DNA of 64,000 nt, taken from contig NZ_JAVAMQ010000010.1 in assembly GCF_030732095.1 (NCBI RefSeq), forward strand, positions 1 to 64,000, written 5' to 3'. Positions 26,807 through 37,002 of the stretch are shown in pieces. This DNA is from Paracoccus spongiarum (GTDB lineage Bacteria; Pseudomonadota; Alphaproteobacteria; Rhodobacterales; Rhodobacteraceae). The notes beneath the pieces were generated by a model that made no database searches, was not told the origin of the DNA, and saw only the letters and a list, made by a program, of their open reading frames with translations. The translations under genes and the position numbers were made by a program. The stretch's first letter is position 1; each line of letters begins with the position of its first letter.

Positions 26807-27489
26807 TGGTACGCGGGGCGGGCCGGCTGCTGTGGCTGGTGCTGGCCCTCGGGCTGGCGACACCGGCGGCGGCGCAACAGCCGCAGCCACCCGTCGAGCT
26901 TGACGATCCGACCGGGCCGACGCCGCCGGATGCGACGATTCCAAGCCGGACGATCCCGACCAACGGTGCCGACCCATCGGACCCGACGGCGGCGGTGCTG
27001 ACCATCGACCAGGAACGGCTTTATGCGGAATCGGCCTGGGGCCGACGGGCGCTGCGCGAACTTGAGGAGCAGGGCGCCCGCATCGCAGACGAGAACGAGC
27101 GGCAGGCCGCGCAGCTCTCCGAGGAAGAGGCCGAACTGACCCGGCAGCGCACTGCACTGGACCCGGCCGAATTCCGCCGGCGGGCCGAGGCCTTTGACAG
27201 CCGCGCCACCGCCGTCCGTCGCGAGCGCGCGCAGGCGGTGCAGGATCTGAACGCCGCCGCCGATGCGGACCGGGCGGCCTTCTATCAGGCGGCGCTGCCG
27301 ATCATGGGCGAGGTGATGCAGGATCGGGGCGCGGTCGCGGTGCTGGATCGGCGCACGGTCTTCATCTCGCTGGACGCCATCGACATCACCTCCGACCTGA
27401 TCCGCCGGCTGGACGCCAGCCTCGGCGACGGCGCCGGACGCCAGAAACCTGCACCAGGGGCTGCAACCGCGTTGCCGGCAGGCGACTAG
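26806..27489 (+). CDS. OmpH/Skp-family periplasmic chaperone
   Basis: This 227-residue protein has a signal peptide (residues 1-24, ending AAAQQ), a Pro-rich linker, and a Skp-like core. In the core, AVLTIDQERLYAESAWGRRA starts a long charged coiled coil (about 75-155), and the hydrophobic strand AVAVLDRRTVFISLDAIDIT closes it. Skp-type trimers shuttle unfolded outer-membrane proteins to BamA, which fits its one-base overlap with bamA. The usual downstream lipid A genes (fabZ, lpxA) are not here; a convergent nucleoside hydrolase follows three bases later. Confidence 0.85.
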   Translation: MVRGAGRLLWLVLALGLATPAAAQQPQPPVELDDPTGPTPPDATIPSRTIPTNGADPSDPTAAVLTIDQERLYAESAWGRRALRELEEQGARIADENERQAAQLSEEEAELTRQRTALDPAEFRRRAEAFDSRATAVRRERAQAVQDLNAAADADRAAFYQAALPIMGEVMQDRGAVAVLDRRTVFISLDAIDITSDLIRRLDASLGDGAGRQKPAPGAATALPAGD

Positions 27490-27492
27490 GGC

Positions 27493-28431
27493 TCAGGGCA
27501 GCCGCGCCAGCCGGCTGCCCAGAAGGTCAAACAGGCCGCCGCGGTCGAGGCTGCGGATGAACAGCGCATTGGCCGGCCGGTCGCTGACCCGCCACCAGTC
27601 CGCGACCGTCATGCCGGTGGTGAATTCGCCGCGGGTCTCGATCTCGACATTGATCTGCCGGCCCTCGAACAGATCGGGGCGCAGCAGCCAGGCGATCGTG
27701 CAGGGATCGTGCAGCGGGGCGCCGAGGCTGCCGTATTTCTCGCGATCAAAGCGCTCGAAGAAATCGGTCCAGCTGGCCACGGCCGGTCCGCAGCGGCCGG
27801 GCAGGGCGCGCATCCGGGCGACCCAGTCCCGCGAGGTCAGCGCCTGATGCGTGGCGTCCAGCGGCAGCACCACCAGCGGCACACCCGCGGCAAAGACGAC
27901 CTGCGCCGCCTCGGGATCGACGAAGATGTTGAACTCGGCCGCCGGGGTGATGTTGCCGACCTCGAAATAGGCGCCGCCCATCAGCACGATCCGGCCGATG
28001 CGCGCCGCGATGGACGGATCGCGCCGCAGCGCCTCGGCGATGTTGGTCAGCGGGCCGATGGGGACAAGGGTGACGCTGCCCGCGGGCTGGCAATGCAGGG
28101 TGCGGATCAGGAAGTCGACGGCGTGTTCGGTCTGCAGCGGCAAGCTGGGCTCGGGCAGTTCGATGCCGTCCAGTCCCGTCCTGCCATGCACATGTTCGGC
28201 GGTCACCAGCGGACGCGACAGCGGCGCCGCACAGCCCGCGTGGACCGGAATGTCGCGCCGCCCGGCCAGTTCCAGGATCTTGCGCGCATTCCGTTCGGTC
28301 AGCGCCAGCGGCACATTCCCGGCCACGGCGGTGATCCCCAGAACCTCCAGTTCGGGGCTGGCCAGCGCCAGCAGGATCGCCACCGCGTCATCCTGGCCGG
28401 GATCGGTGTCGATGATGATCTTCTGCGCCAT
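27493..28431 (-). CDS. Inosine-uridine-preferring nucleoside hydrolase
   Basis: This 312-residue IUNH-family enzyme hydrolyses the N-glycosidic bond of nucleosides for purine and pyrimidine salvage. The calcium-binding hallmark IIIDTDPGQDDAVAILLAL lies at residues 5-23. VPIGPLTNIAEALRRDP, EFNIFVDPEAAQVVF and HDPCTIAWLL supply the remaining metal and ribose contacts. ATG 28431 begins MAQKIIIDTDPG. No nucleoside transporter is adjacent. It converges with skp and lies downstream of the iron substrate-binding protein gene on the same strand, separated by a terminator. Confidence 0.92.
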   Translation of the reverse strand: MAQKIIIDTDPGQDDAVAILLALASPELEVLGITAVAGNVPLALTERNARKILELAGRRDIPVHAGCAAPLSRPLVTAEHVHGRTGLDGIELPEPSLPLQTEHAVDFLIRTLHCQPAGSVTLVPIGPLTNIAEALRRDPSIAARIGRIVLMGGAYFEVGNITPAAEFNIFVDPEAAQVVFAAGVPLVVLPLDATHQALTSRDWVARMRALPGRCGPAVASWTDFFERFDREKYGSLGAPLHDPCTIAWLLRPDLFEGRQINVEIETRGEFTTGMTVADWWRVSDRPANALFIRSLDRGGLFDLLGSRLARLP

Positions 28432-28477
28432 GTCCTGCCCCCTCGCCTCGCTCTCTTCTTTCTGTTGCGCCCATGCG

Positions 28478-28506
28478 AAAGGCGCAAGCCCGAAGCCTGC
28501 GCCTTT
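28478..28506 (-). terminator. Intrinsic terminator after the iron-binding protein gene
   Basis: On the minus strand AAAGGCGCAGGC pairs imperfectly with GCTTGCGCCTTT across a short TTCGG-type loop, and the T-rich end follows. It lies 33 bases after the stop of the iron-binding protein gene and before the nucleoside hydrolase. Confidence 0.65.
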
Positions 28507-28538
28507 TCCGGGAGGGGCCGAAGGGGCCGCGCCCCGGA

Positions 28539-29537
28539 TCAGCCGTCGAAATTCACCTTCTCGATCAGCGTCAGCGCCTCGGGGCGCAGCTTCGAGATCT
28601 CGGTGAGCGCCAGATCGTCGGGGGTGAAATCGCCCCAGCCCTGCACCAGTTCGGACCGCGCCACGCCCTCGACGACCGGGAATTCGTGGTTGGTCTCGGC
28701 ATAGATGCGCTGCGCCTCGTCGCTGACCAGGAACTCCATCAGCTTCAGCGCGGCATCGCGGTTCGGCGCCGCCTTGGTCATCGCCATGCCCGACACGTTC
28801 ACATGCGTGCCGCCATTCTCGAAGGTCGGGAAGACGATGCGGACCGAATTCGCCCATTCGGCCTGTTCGGGGTCGTTGACCATCTGGCCCATGTAGTAGG
28901 TGTTGCCAAGGCTGATGTCGCATTCGCCGGCCCAGATCGCCTTGACCTGATCGCGGTCGCCGCCCTCGGGCTTGCGGGCGAGGTTGGCCTTGATGCCTTC
29001 CAGCCAGGCGGTGGTCGCTTCGGCGCCGTGATGGGCCAGGAAGGCCGCAGTCAGCGCCACATTGTAGTCGTTGGTGAAGGTCCGGGTGCAGATGCGGCCC
29101 TTCCACTTGGGATCGGCCAGGTCCTCGTAGGTCGTGACCTCGCCATCGGCCACGCGCTCCTTGTGGGCATAGACGATCCGCGCGCGGGTCGTCAGGCCGA
29201 ACCACTGGTTGTCGGCGTCGCGCAGATTGGCAGGCAGGGCGGCCAGCGCCTCGTCCTCGACCGCCTGCGTCACCCCGGCATCCTTGAGTTCGCCCAGGCG
29301 CGCGACATCGACCGTCATGACCAGGTCCGCGGGCGAGCGGTCGCCCTCGGCCTGCAGGCGTTCTGTCATGCCCTTGTCGACATAGGCGGTGTTGACGGCG
29401 ATCCCGGTCTCGGCGGTGAAGGCGTCGGTCAGCGGCTTCAGCAGCTCGGGCTGGCGGTGCGAATAGATGTTCACCTCTTGCGCCAGGACCGGCAGGGCGG
29501 TGGCGCCCAGAAGCGAGGCGAGGATCAGGGAACGCAT
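28539..29537 (-). CDS. Iron(III) ABC transporter substrate-binding protein (FbpA/FutA-like)
   Basis: This 332-residue periplasmic binding protein has a signal peptide ending LPVLAQE (residues 1-20), then EVNIYSHRQPELLKPL, the start typical of FbpA/FutA ferric-binding proteins. YNVALTAAFLAHHGAEA, ISLGNTYYMGQM and the tyrosine pair in NTYYMG match the iron ligands of the family. Permease and ATPase genes (fbpBC) are not adjacent, so it must use a transporter encoded elsewhere. It starts after AAAGGAG. A promoter-like pair lies upstream, divergent from uup. I see no convincing Fur, Irr or RirA box. Confidence 0.87.
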   Translation of the reverse strand: MRSLILASLLGATALPVLAQEVNIYSHRQPELLKPLTDAFTAETGIAVNTAYVDKGMTERLQAEGDRSPADLVMTVDVARLGELKDAGVTQAVEDEALAALPANLRDADNQWFGLTTRARIVYAHKERVADGEVTTYEDLADPKWKGRICTRTFTNDYNVALTAAFLAHHGAEATTAWLEGIKANLARKPEGGDRDQVKAIWAGECDISLGNTYYMGQMVNDPEQAEWANSVRIVFPTFENGGTHVNVSGMAMTKAAPNRDAALKLMEFLVSDEAQRIYAETNHEFPVVEGVARSELVQGWGDFTPDDLALTEISKLRPEALTLIEKVNFDG

Positions 29538-29568
29538 CGTTGACTCCTTTGGTCAGAATTTTCCGCAT

Positions 29569-29597
29569 CTTCTGGCAGGTGCTTTGCTGCGGGTCAA
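29569..29597 (-). promoter_or_regulatory. Candidate promoter of the iron-binding protein gene
   Basis: On the minus strand TTGACC (29597-29592), a 17-base spacer and CAGAAG (29574-29569) precede the ATG by about 30 bases. An eight-base A/T run lies just upstream. The layout resembles the glyQ promoter. Confidence 0.4.
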
Positions 29598-29664
29598 TAC
29601 CAGAGAAAAAAAATCGGACATCGGCGCGATTGACCGCCGACGCGCCGCGCGATAGGGCGCGGGC

Positions 29665-31479
<1,815 letters not shown>

Positions 31480-31494
31480 TGCCCGCAGCCGCGC

Positions 31495-32466
31495 TCAGGC
31501 ACCCCGCGTCGCGTGATCGCGCAGCCAGCCATGCGCGAAGCCGATCTTCTCGCGTATTTGCGGGGTCAGCACGAAGGGATAGAGGTCGCTGTTGTCCAGC
31601 GCGCGGTTGATGTCGTTGATCGCGATGGCGACGTCGGCCGCGATGGTCAGCAGATGTTCGGCGTCTCCGTCCTCATAGGGCCGGTAATCGGGCGGTAGGA
31701 CGGGCATCGACAGCCCGGCATTCACGAAGCTGTCGGTAAAATCGACCATGTGCAGCAGGTGGGCGACGGTTTCGGCCCAGTCCTCATGCGGATGCGCGGT
31801 CGCGTAGGCGGTGATGTAGTCCCCGCCCGGTTCCTTGGGATTGGCGTAATGTTCCTGCAGCGCCGCGCCGTAATCGGCCCGCTCATCGCCGAACAGCGCG
31901 CGGAAGGCGTCGGTGAAGCCATCGGCCTTCGACAGCCGGTCGAACAGGAAATGCGCCAGCTCGTGCCGGAAATGCCCGACCATCGAGCGGTACTGTTCGC
32001 CCAGCTGGTGCTGGCGCTGGACGCGGATCAGTTCGTCCGCCTCGGTCACGTTGATGATGATCTCGCCATCGTCATGGCCCATGGTGATCTGCTCGGTGCG
32101 CCCGCCGGTATCCTCGGACAGCATCTGGAATCGCGGCCGCTGGCCCTGATCGGCGTCGGTGAACCACTGCCAGTTCGACAGGTTGGCCGTCACCCACCGC
32201 TTGGCGCGCTCGGCCCGCGCCAGAAGGGCCTGATTGTCGCCAACATTCAGCGCCGGAACCACGTCCGACATGGCGCAGGACCGGCACAGCGTCTCGCCCG
32301 GGATCGCTGCCCAGTTGCACTGGATGCTGTCGCGATTGGCGCAGGGGGCGGCATCGTTCCACATCTGCCGCGCCTCGGGCTCGTAGGTCAGCGGTTGTCC
32401 GCAGGCACAGAACAGATTGTCGAAATAGACGCGTTGTCCGCAGGCCGGGCACGAGAAACGTTGCAT
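31495..32466 (-). CDS. Putative zinc-ribbon metallopeptidase (PF10005-like)
   Basis: The 323 residues from ATG 32466 begin with a zinc ribbon (MQRFSCPACGQRVYFDN, then FCACGQPL). A second Cys cluster (PCANRD, CNWAAIPGETLCRSCAMS) follows, and then a catalytic domain whose FRHELAHFLFDRL contains HELAH, an HExxH zinc site. Asp and His residues in HPHEDWAETVAHLLHM may complete the site. No signal peptide is seen, so it acts in the cytoplasm; the substrate is unknown. An alternative start at 32487 adds seven residues. It converges with uup 15 bases from its end. Confidence 0.82.
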   Translation of the reverse strand: MQRFSCPACGQRVYFDNLFCACGQPLTYEPEARQMWNDAAPCANRDSIQCNWAAIPGETLCRSCAMSDVVPALNVGDNQALLARAERAKRWVTANLSNWQWFTDADQGQRPRFQMLSEDTGGRTEQITMGHDDGEIIINVTEADELIRVQRQHQLGEQYRSMVGHFRHELAHFLFDRLSKADGFTDAFRALFGDERADYGAALQEHYANPKEPGGDYITAYATAHPHEDWAETVAHLLHMVDFTDSFVNAGLSMPVLPPDYRPYEDGDAEHLLTIAADVAIAINDINRALDNSDLYPFVLTPQIREKIGFAHGWLRDHATRGA

Positions 32467-32623
32467 TCTGGCAGTCCTTGGATGCATGACCCGCAGGCGG
32501 GCCGGATTCTGGCCGGACAGGTCCGACCGACAGGCAATGCCTCATGCGGGCGGCGGGTTCCAGTGCGTCCTGCGCAATTCGTCCCGGGGCCTGGCGAACG
32601 GCCCTGTGCCGGCGCTCTGACCC

Positions 32624-32660
32624 GGCGGGTTCTTGACTTGGCGGGTTCTTGACTTGGCGG
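32624..32660 (+). repeat. Tandem 16-bp direct repeat carrying duplicated -35 hexamer
   Basis: The unit GGCGGGTTCTTGACTT occurs at 32624-32639 and again, identically and with no gap, at 32640-32655, followed by a partial third copy (GGCGGG). Each full unit contains TTGACT. Only the second has a correctly spaced -10 (see the rplU promoter). Upstream of it, 32467-32623, I see no gene or recognisable site. Confidence 0.9.
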
Positions 32661-32677
32661 GGCGAATCCGCCATATG
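32649..32677 (+). promoter_or_regulatory. Candidate rplU-rpmA promoter
   Basis: TTGACT (32649-32654), a 17-base spacer and CATATG (32672-32677) lie about 150 bases before rplU. The -35 lies in the second copy of a 16-bp tandem repeat, so an identical hexamer sits 16 bases upstream (32633-32638). Confidence 0.5.
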
Positions 32678-32826
32678 CACGCGACCGGCCGGGCAGACGC
32701 CCTTGGCCGGCATGTTATTTTTCAATGACGTCCCGGTGACCGGGATGCGCAGCCCGAAGGCGGGATTGTCCCGAAACACCGGCATCGCCGGGGCCGCAGG
32801 GCGCGGAACACGAAGGAAACGATGCG
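32678..32826 (+). other. Long structured 5' leader of rplU
   Basis: If the promoter above is right, the rplU transcript carries a leader of about 140 bases with several self-complementary parts. One is CCCGGTGACCGGG near 32744-32756, and others are GC-rich arms around the CGCCGGGG segment. This resembles autoregulatory ribosomal-protein leaders, but I could not match it to a defined leader family. No small ORF with a ribosome binding site is evident. Confidence 0.3.
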
Positions 32827-33195
32827 ATGTTCGCGGTTCTGAAGACGGGCGGCAAGCAATACAAGGTGCAGGCAGGCGATGTGCTGCGCGTGGAAAAGCT
32901 GAATGCCGCCGCCGGCGACAAGGTCCAGTTCAATGACATCCTGATGGTCGGCTCGACCCTGGGTGCGCCGCTGGTGGACGGGGCCTGCGTGCAGGCCGAG
33001 GTGATCGACCAGATCAAGGCCGACAAGGTCGTGACCTATGTGAAGCGCCGCCGCAAGCACAGCTCGCAGCGGACCCGGGGTCACCGCCAGCAGCTGACCC
33101 TGCTGCGCGTCACCGGTGTTCTGGAATCGGGTGCCGGGAAATCCGGCGTCAAGGCCGCCGTCGGCGCCCGCAGCAAAGCCGAAGCCGAAGCGTAA
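32827..33195 (+). CDS. rplU: 50S ribosomal protein L21
   Basis: The 122-residue product begins MFAVLKTGGKQYKV, the family hallmark, and has the RNA-binding signature KVVTYVKRRRKHSSQRTRGHRQ near residues 68-90. An acidic/alanine-rich tail of about 20 residues extends beyond the usual length of about 103 and is frequent in Rhodobacteraceae. The ATG follows GAAGGAAACG. rpmA follows after 12 bases in the usual rplU-rpmA operon. Confidence 0.97.
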   Translation: MFAVLKTGGKQYKVQAGDVLRVEKLNAAAGDKVQFNDILMVGSTLGAPLVDGACVQAEVIDQIKADKVVTYVKRRRKHSSQRTRGHRQQLTLLRVTGVLESGAGKSGVKAAVGARSKAEAEA

Positions 33196-33207
33196 GGAGA
33201 TCGAACC

Positions 33208-33480
33208 ATGGCACACAAGAAAGCAGGCGGTTCGTCCCGCAACGGTCGCGACTCGGCCGGCCGCCGTCTCGGCGTCAAGCTGTTCGGCGGGCAGGAAGCC
33301 ATCGCCGGCAACATCATCGTGCGTCAGCGCGGCACCAAGTGGTGGCCGGGCGTCAATGTCGGCATGGGCAAGGACCACACCCTGTTCGCGCTGACTGACG
33401 GCCATGTCAGCTTCCGCAAGGGCCTGAAGGGCCGCACCTTCATTTCCGTGGTCCCCGCGAGCCTCGAGGCCGCCGAGTAA
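33208..33480 (+). CDS. rpmA: 50S ribosomal protein L27
   Basis: The 90-residue product begins [16 protein letters not shown], the flexible N-terminus that reaches the peptidyl-transferase centre. It contains [10 protein letters not shown] and [23 protein letters not shown]. There is no Firmicute-type cleavage extension. The start is preceded by AAGGAG. A strong terminator follows. Confidence 0.98.
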   Translation: MAHKKAGGSSRNGRDSAGRRLGVKLFGGQEAIAGNIIVRQRGTKWWPGVNVGMGKDHTLFALTDGHVSFRKGLKGRTFISVVPASLEAAE

Positions 33481-33504
33481 CCCAAAATTAACATTCCGGT
33501 GTTA

Positions 33505-33536
33505 GGGGGGTCGGCGAAAGCCGGTCCCCCGGTTCG
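33505..33536 (+). terminator. Strong intrinsic terminator of rplU-rpmA
   Basis: An 11-base-pair stem runs from 33505 to 33530 with a GAAA tetraloop (33516-33519). GGGGG pairs with CCCCC and CGGC with GCCG, with two G-T wobbles between. A T-rich stretch follows. A smaller hairpin (TAACA...TGTTA) precedes it. Confidence 0.85.
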
Positions 33537-33585
33537 TTTGTTGTCTTTTGTCTGAAAAGTCTTTGTCCGGGGAGGGATGATGGTG

Positions 33586-34167
33586 ATGTCTGCGCCCATG
33601 CGGGAGGGAACGCGGTTGGACGATCTGAAGATTGCGGCGTCCGTCCTGAACCAGCCCGTGATCACGACCGAGCGGTTCGTGCTGCGGCCGCTGCGCCCCT
33701 CGGATGCCGGCATGATCGCCCATTACACGCAGGACCGCCGCGTTGCCGAGGGCACGCGGGCCATCCCCCATCCGCTGCCGCCGGGTGCGGCCGAGGATTT
33801 CGTGCTGCGGGCACTGTCGCCGCAGCGGGTCGAGGATGTCTGGGCGATCGACGGCACCGCCCACCGCCTGGCCGAACTGCTGGGCGTGGTGTCGCTGACC
33901 CGGATGGAGGGCGATCAGTCCGAGCTGGGTTTCTGGATCGGCGCCGGCTTCTGGAACACCGGCTTCGCGACCGAGGCGGTCGAGGCGCTGGTGGCGGCCA
34001 ATCCGCACGGCGCGCGGACCCTGTTCGCCGAGGCGTTCCAGGACAATCCCGGTTCGGCCAGGGTGTTGACGAATTGCGGCTTCGTCTATCTCGGCGACGC
34101 CGAAAGCTGGTCTGTCGCGCGCGGTGCGCGGGTGCCGACCTGGACCTATCTGCGCAAGATGGGCTGA
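33586..34167 (+). CDS. RimJ/RimL-type GNAT N-acetyltransferase
   Basis: This 193-residue acetyltransferase starts at ATG 33586, nine bases after GGAGGG; the earlier ATGs at 33577 and 33580 are too close to that site. The N-terminal TTERFVLRPLRPSDAG and the motif A region LGFWIGAGFWNTGFATEAVEALV belong to the RimJ/RimL group that acetylates protein N-termini or small molecules. The end, NCGFVYLGDAESWSVARGARVPTWTY, is also typical. It lies just after the rpmA terminator, a synteny frequent in Rhodobacterales (rplU-rpmA-GNAT-obgE), although obgE is not here. Confidence 0.88.
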   Translation: MSAPMREGTRLDDLKIAASVLNQPVITTERFVLRPLRPSDAGMIAHYTQDRRVAEGTRAIPHPLPPGAAEDFVLRALSPQRVEDVWAIDGTAHRLAELLGVVSLTRMEGDQSELGFWIGAGFWNTGFATEAVEALVAANPHGARTLFAEAFQDNPGSARVLTNCGFVYLGDAESWSVARGARVPTWTYLRKMG

Positions 34168-34173
34168 CCCGTT

Positions 34174-34196
34174 GCCTGCCGCGCGACGCGGCAGGC
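34174..34196 (+). terminator. GC-rich hairpin after the GNAT gene
   Basis: A perfect 10-bp stem GCCTGCCGCG/CGCGGCAGGC with a CGA loop begins seven bases after the GNAT stop. No T-run follows, so it is a weak or Rho-independent-like terminator at best. Confidence 0.5.
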
Positions 34197-34222
34197 GGCA
34201 TCCCGTCGCGCGCTGCATGATC

Positions 34223-34240
34223 TGCAATTTCTGCATTGCA
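34223..34240. promoter_or_regulatory. Inverted repeat upstream of the LLM oxidoreductase gene
   Basis: TGCAAT and ATTGCA (34223-34228 and 34235-34240) form a perfect inverted repeat with a six-base spacer, 29 bases before the start. Two further TGCA half-sites lie nearby (CTGCATG upstream, GCTGCATGA at the start). This may be an operator. The regulator is unknown. Confidence 0.4.
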
Positions 34241-34269
34241 ATCGGCGGCGAAGCGCCTAATTCAGCTGC

Positions 34270-35256
34270 ATGAGCATTCCCTATTCCCTTCTCGACCTTG
34301 CGCCTGTCCCCGAGGGCCACGAGGCGGCCGACGCCATCCGCAACACGCTGGACCTGGCGCGGCATGCCGAGGGCTGGGGCTATAACCGCTATTGGCTGGC
34401 CGAGCATCACAACATGCCCGGCATCGCCAGCTCTGCCACGGCGGTGCTGATCGGGCTGGTCGCGCAGGCGACCCGACGGATGCGCGTGGGCGCGGGCGGC
34501 ATCATGCTGCCCAATCATGCGCCGCTGACCGTCGCCGAGGCCTTCGGCACGCTGGCCACCGTCTTTCCCGACCGGATCGACCTTGGCCTTGGCCGTGCGC
34601 CGGGTGGGGATGGCGCGGTGATCCGGGCGCTGCGCCGCGATCCCATGGCCGACAGCTTTCCACGCGATGTGGTCGAACTTCTGGAATATCTGGGGCCGCC
34701 GCGCGAGGGCGCGGCCGTGAGGGCGCTGCCGGGCGAGGGAACGAACGTTCCCGTCTGGATCCTGGGCAGCAGCCTTTTTGGCGCGCAGCTGGCCGCGCAT
34801 CTGGGCCTGCCCTACGCCTTTGCAAGCCATTTCGCGCCCGGCGACCTGGAGCAGGCGATCGAGATCTACCGGACGCGCTTTCGCCCCTCTGCCTGGTCAC
34901 GGCAGCCGCATGTGATGGTCGCGGTCAACGTCTTTGCCGCCGACGACGCGGCCGAGGCGCATTACCTGCGCAGCACCATGCAGCTGGCCTTCGCGCGGCT
35001 GCGGCAGGGACAGCCCGGCAAGCTGCCGCGCCCGGTGCGCGATCTCGGCGCCGAGATCCCGGCCGGGATGCGGCGGCATGTGGACGAGGCGCTGCGGATC
35101 AGTGCCGTCGGCAACCCCGGCGAGGTGCGTGACCAGCTTGCCGCGCTGATCGCCCGGCTGGCGCCCGACGAGGTGATCCTGACCGGCCAGATTCACGACC
35201 ACGCCGCGCGGTTGCGCAGCTTCGAGATCGCGGCCGGCGCGATGCGCGCGCTCTAG
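34270..35256 (+). CDS. LLM class flavin-dependent oxidoreductase
   Basis: This 328-residue bacterial-luciferase-like monooxygenase has the TIM-barrel pattern of the MsnO8 subgroup: [54 protein letters not shown] and [13 protein letters not shown]. It would use reduced FMN and O2; the substrate is unknown. No flavin reductase is next to it. Its TAG stop shares a CTAG with the convergent TRAP permease gene. The start lacks a clear ribosome binding site. A TGCAAT inverted repeat lies just upstream. Confidence 0.88.
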   Translation: MSIPYSLLDLAPVPEGHEAADAIRNTLDLARHAEGWGYNRYWLAEHHNMPGIASSATAVLIGLVAQATRRMRVGAGGIMLPNHAPLTVAEAFGTLATVFPDRIDLGLGRAPGGDGAVIRALRRDPMADSFPRDVVELLEYLGPPREGAAVRALPGEGTNVPVWILGSSLFGAQLAAHLGLPYAFASHFAPGDLEQAIEIYRTRFRPSAWSRQPHVMVAVNVFAADDAAEAHYLRSTMQLAFARLRQGQPGKLPRPVRDLGAEIPAGMRRHVDEALRISAVGNPGEVRDQLAALIARLAPDEVILTGQIHDHAARLRSFEIAAGAMRAL

Positions 35257-36554
35257 GGCAGCATCAGCCGCGTCAGGCCGGGAAACGCCGCGATCAGGGT
35301 CAGCCCGACAAGGCTGGTCACCAGGAAGGGCAGCACGCCGCGGGCCACCCGTTCCAGCGGCAGGCGGGTGATGTTCGCGGCGACATAGAGGTTGATGCCG
35401 ACCGGCGGGGTGAACAGCCCGATCGCGAGGTTGACCATCACCAGCACCCCGAACCAGACCGGGTTCCAGCCCAGTTGCCGCATCACCGGCAGGAAGATCG
35501 GCAGGCAGATGAACATGATCGTCACAGCATCCATGAACATGCCGGCGATCAACAGGATCAGCATGATGACCGCGAGGATCACCCACTGGTTTTGCGACAG
35601 TCCCAGCAGTGCGCCCGAATACTGCCCGATCAGATCGTCAACCGTCACCACCCAGCCGAACAGCCCGGCATAGGCCACCACCAGCATCACCACCGACGAG
35701 CCCGCGGCGCTGTCGGCAAGGCAGTCGTACAGCCCGCGCAGCGTCAGCGTGCGATAGGCCAGCCCGCCCACCAGCAGCGCATAGACCGACGCGACGATGG
35801 CCGCCTCGGTGGGCGTGAACACGCCCGAATAGATGCCGCCCAGGATCACCACCGGGGTCATCAACCCCCAGAAGCTGTCGACAAAGCTGCGGCGCAGGGC
35901 CTGTCGGTAGCGAAGACCCGGATAGGGGTCGGGGCTGAGGGCGCGGGTCGCGCCCGCGTCCCTGGCCCGCCCGAAGGGCAGCGCCGCCAGCATCAGCACG
36001 CCGCAGAGGATGCCCGGCAGGATCGCCGCGATGAACAGGTCGGCAATCGAGGTCTCGGCCAGCACGCCATAGATCACCAGCCCGATCGATGGCGGGATCA
36101 CGATCGACATGGCCGCCCCGGTGCTGACCAGCCCGGCGGCGAAGGCGCGCGAATAGCCGTCCTCCTCCATCGAGCGCACGATCATCGGACCGATCGCCGC
36201 GACCGAGGCCGGCCCCGAGCCGCTGACCGCGCCCCAGAACAGGCAGACGACGGTGCCCACAAGCCCCATGCCGCCCGGCAGGCCGCCGACCAGAACCCGG
36301 AAAAAGCGGATCATCCTGTCCGCGATCCCCAGCCGGCCCATCAGGTTGCCGGCGAGGATGAAGAAGGGAATCGCCAGCAGCGAGAATTTTCCGATCCCCG
36401 CGGTCAGCAGGTCGCCGACCAGATCCAGCCCGAAGCCCAGCTGCCACATCGCCGCAAGCGCCGACAGGCCAAGCGCGAAGGCGACCGGCACGCGCAGTAC
36501 CAGCAGCAGGAAGAACAGCGCGACCATCAGGCCGCCGGCGCCGATCTCAGGCAT
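35253..36554 (-). CDS. dctM: TRAP transporter large permease DctM
   Basis: This 433-residue integral membrane subunit (about 12 helices) provides the Na+-coupled path of a tripartite ATP-independent periplasmic transporter. Diagnostic stretches are [57 protein letters not shown] and [17 protein letters not shown]. The gene order is dctP-dctQ-dctM, transcribed leftward, and its start overlaps the dctQ stop by eight bases. It ends in a CTAG shared with the LLM gene. The transported substrate is likely an organic acid, given the adjacent CoA-ligase and thiolase genes. Confidence 0.93.
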   Translation of the reverse strand: MPEIGAGGLMVALFFLLLVLRVPVAFALGLSALAAMWQLGFGLDLVGDLLTAGIGKFSLLAIPFFILAGNLMGRLGIADRMIRFFRVLVGGLPGGMGLVGTVVCLFWGAVSGSGPASVAAIGPMIVRSMEEDGYSRAFAAGLVSTGAAMSIVIPPSIGLVIYGVLAETSIADLFIAAILPGILCGVLMLAALPFGRARDAGATRALSPDPYPGLRYRQALRRSFVDSFWGLMTPVVILGGIYSGVFTPTEAAIVASVYALLVGGLAYRTLTLRGLYDCLADSAAGSSVVMLVVAYAGLFGWVVTVDDLIGQYSGALLGLSQNQWVILAVIMLILLIAGMFMDAVTIMFICLPIFLPVMRQLGWNPVWFGVLVMVNLAIGLFTPPVGINLYVAANITRLPLERVARGVLPFLVTSLVGLTLIAAFPGLTRLMLP

Positions 36555-37002
36555 CGGGGCCGCTCAGGCTGGCCTGCAGGAAGCGCAGCGCGACCAGTGC
36601 GAAGGCCGGCGGCAGCGCGACCGAATACCACCACAGCGGCAGGCCGAGCGCATAGCTGCGCATGCCGGTGCCGATCTGGTTCTGCACGAGTGTCCAGCAG
36701 AACCATACCGACGCGCCCAGCAACAGCAGCGACAGTACGACCGCAAGCAGGCGGACCGCCCGCCGCAGCGCCGACGGCAGCAGATCGGAGAAGACCTCGA
36801 CCGCCAGGTGCTGGCCACGCCGGGCGGCGATCGCGGCGCCGAGGATGGTGACCAGCACGAAGCCTCCGGTCAGCAGTTCCTCGGTCGCCGCCAGCGACCT
36901 GTTCGAGCCGTAGCGGACCATGACATTGGCGAAGCCAAGCGCGGTCATCGCCAGCAGAAGCCCCGCGCAGAGGATCTTCTCGATCTCGTTCAGCAGCCGC
37001 AT
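36547..37002 (-). CDS. dctQ: TRAP transporter small permease DctQ
   Basis: This 151-residue protein has four hydrophobic helices, including LLLAMTALGFANVMVRY near the N-terminus and EELLTGGFVLVTILGAAIAARRGQHLAVEV in the DctQ signature region. DctQ scaffolds DctM and contacts the binding protein. It starts directly after the dctP stop without any spacing and overlaps dctM by eight bases, so all three are translationally coupled. Confidence 0.88.
   Translation of the reverse strand: MRLLNEIEKILCAGLLLAMTALGFANVMVRYGSNRSLAATEELLTGGFVLVTILGAAIAARRGQHLAVEVFSDLLPSALRRAVRLLAVVLSLLLLGASVWFCWTLVQNQIGTGMRSYALGLPLWWYSVALPPAFALVALRFLQASLSGPDA

Noticed and set aside
23591..27157. 1188-codon minus-strand open frame opposite rseP and bamA
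   Set aside because: It is a complement of well-supported genes, with His/Arg/Asp-rich low-complexity composition and no domain. It is a GC artefact.
29540..29600. Fur, Irr or RirA box upstream of the iron-binding protein gene
   Set aside because: GAAAATTC-type segments occur, but no half-site pair matching a known iron-box consensus could be defined.
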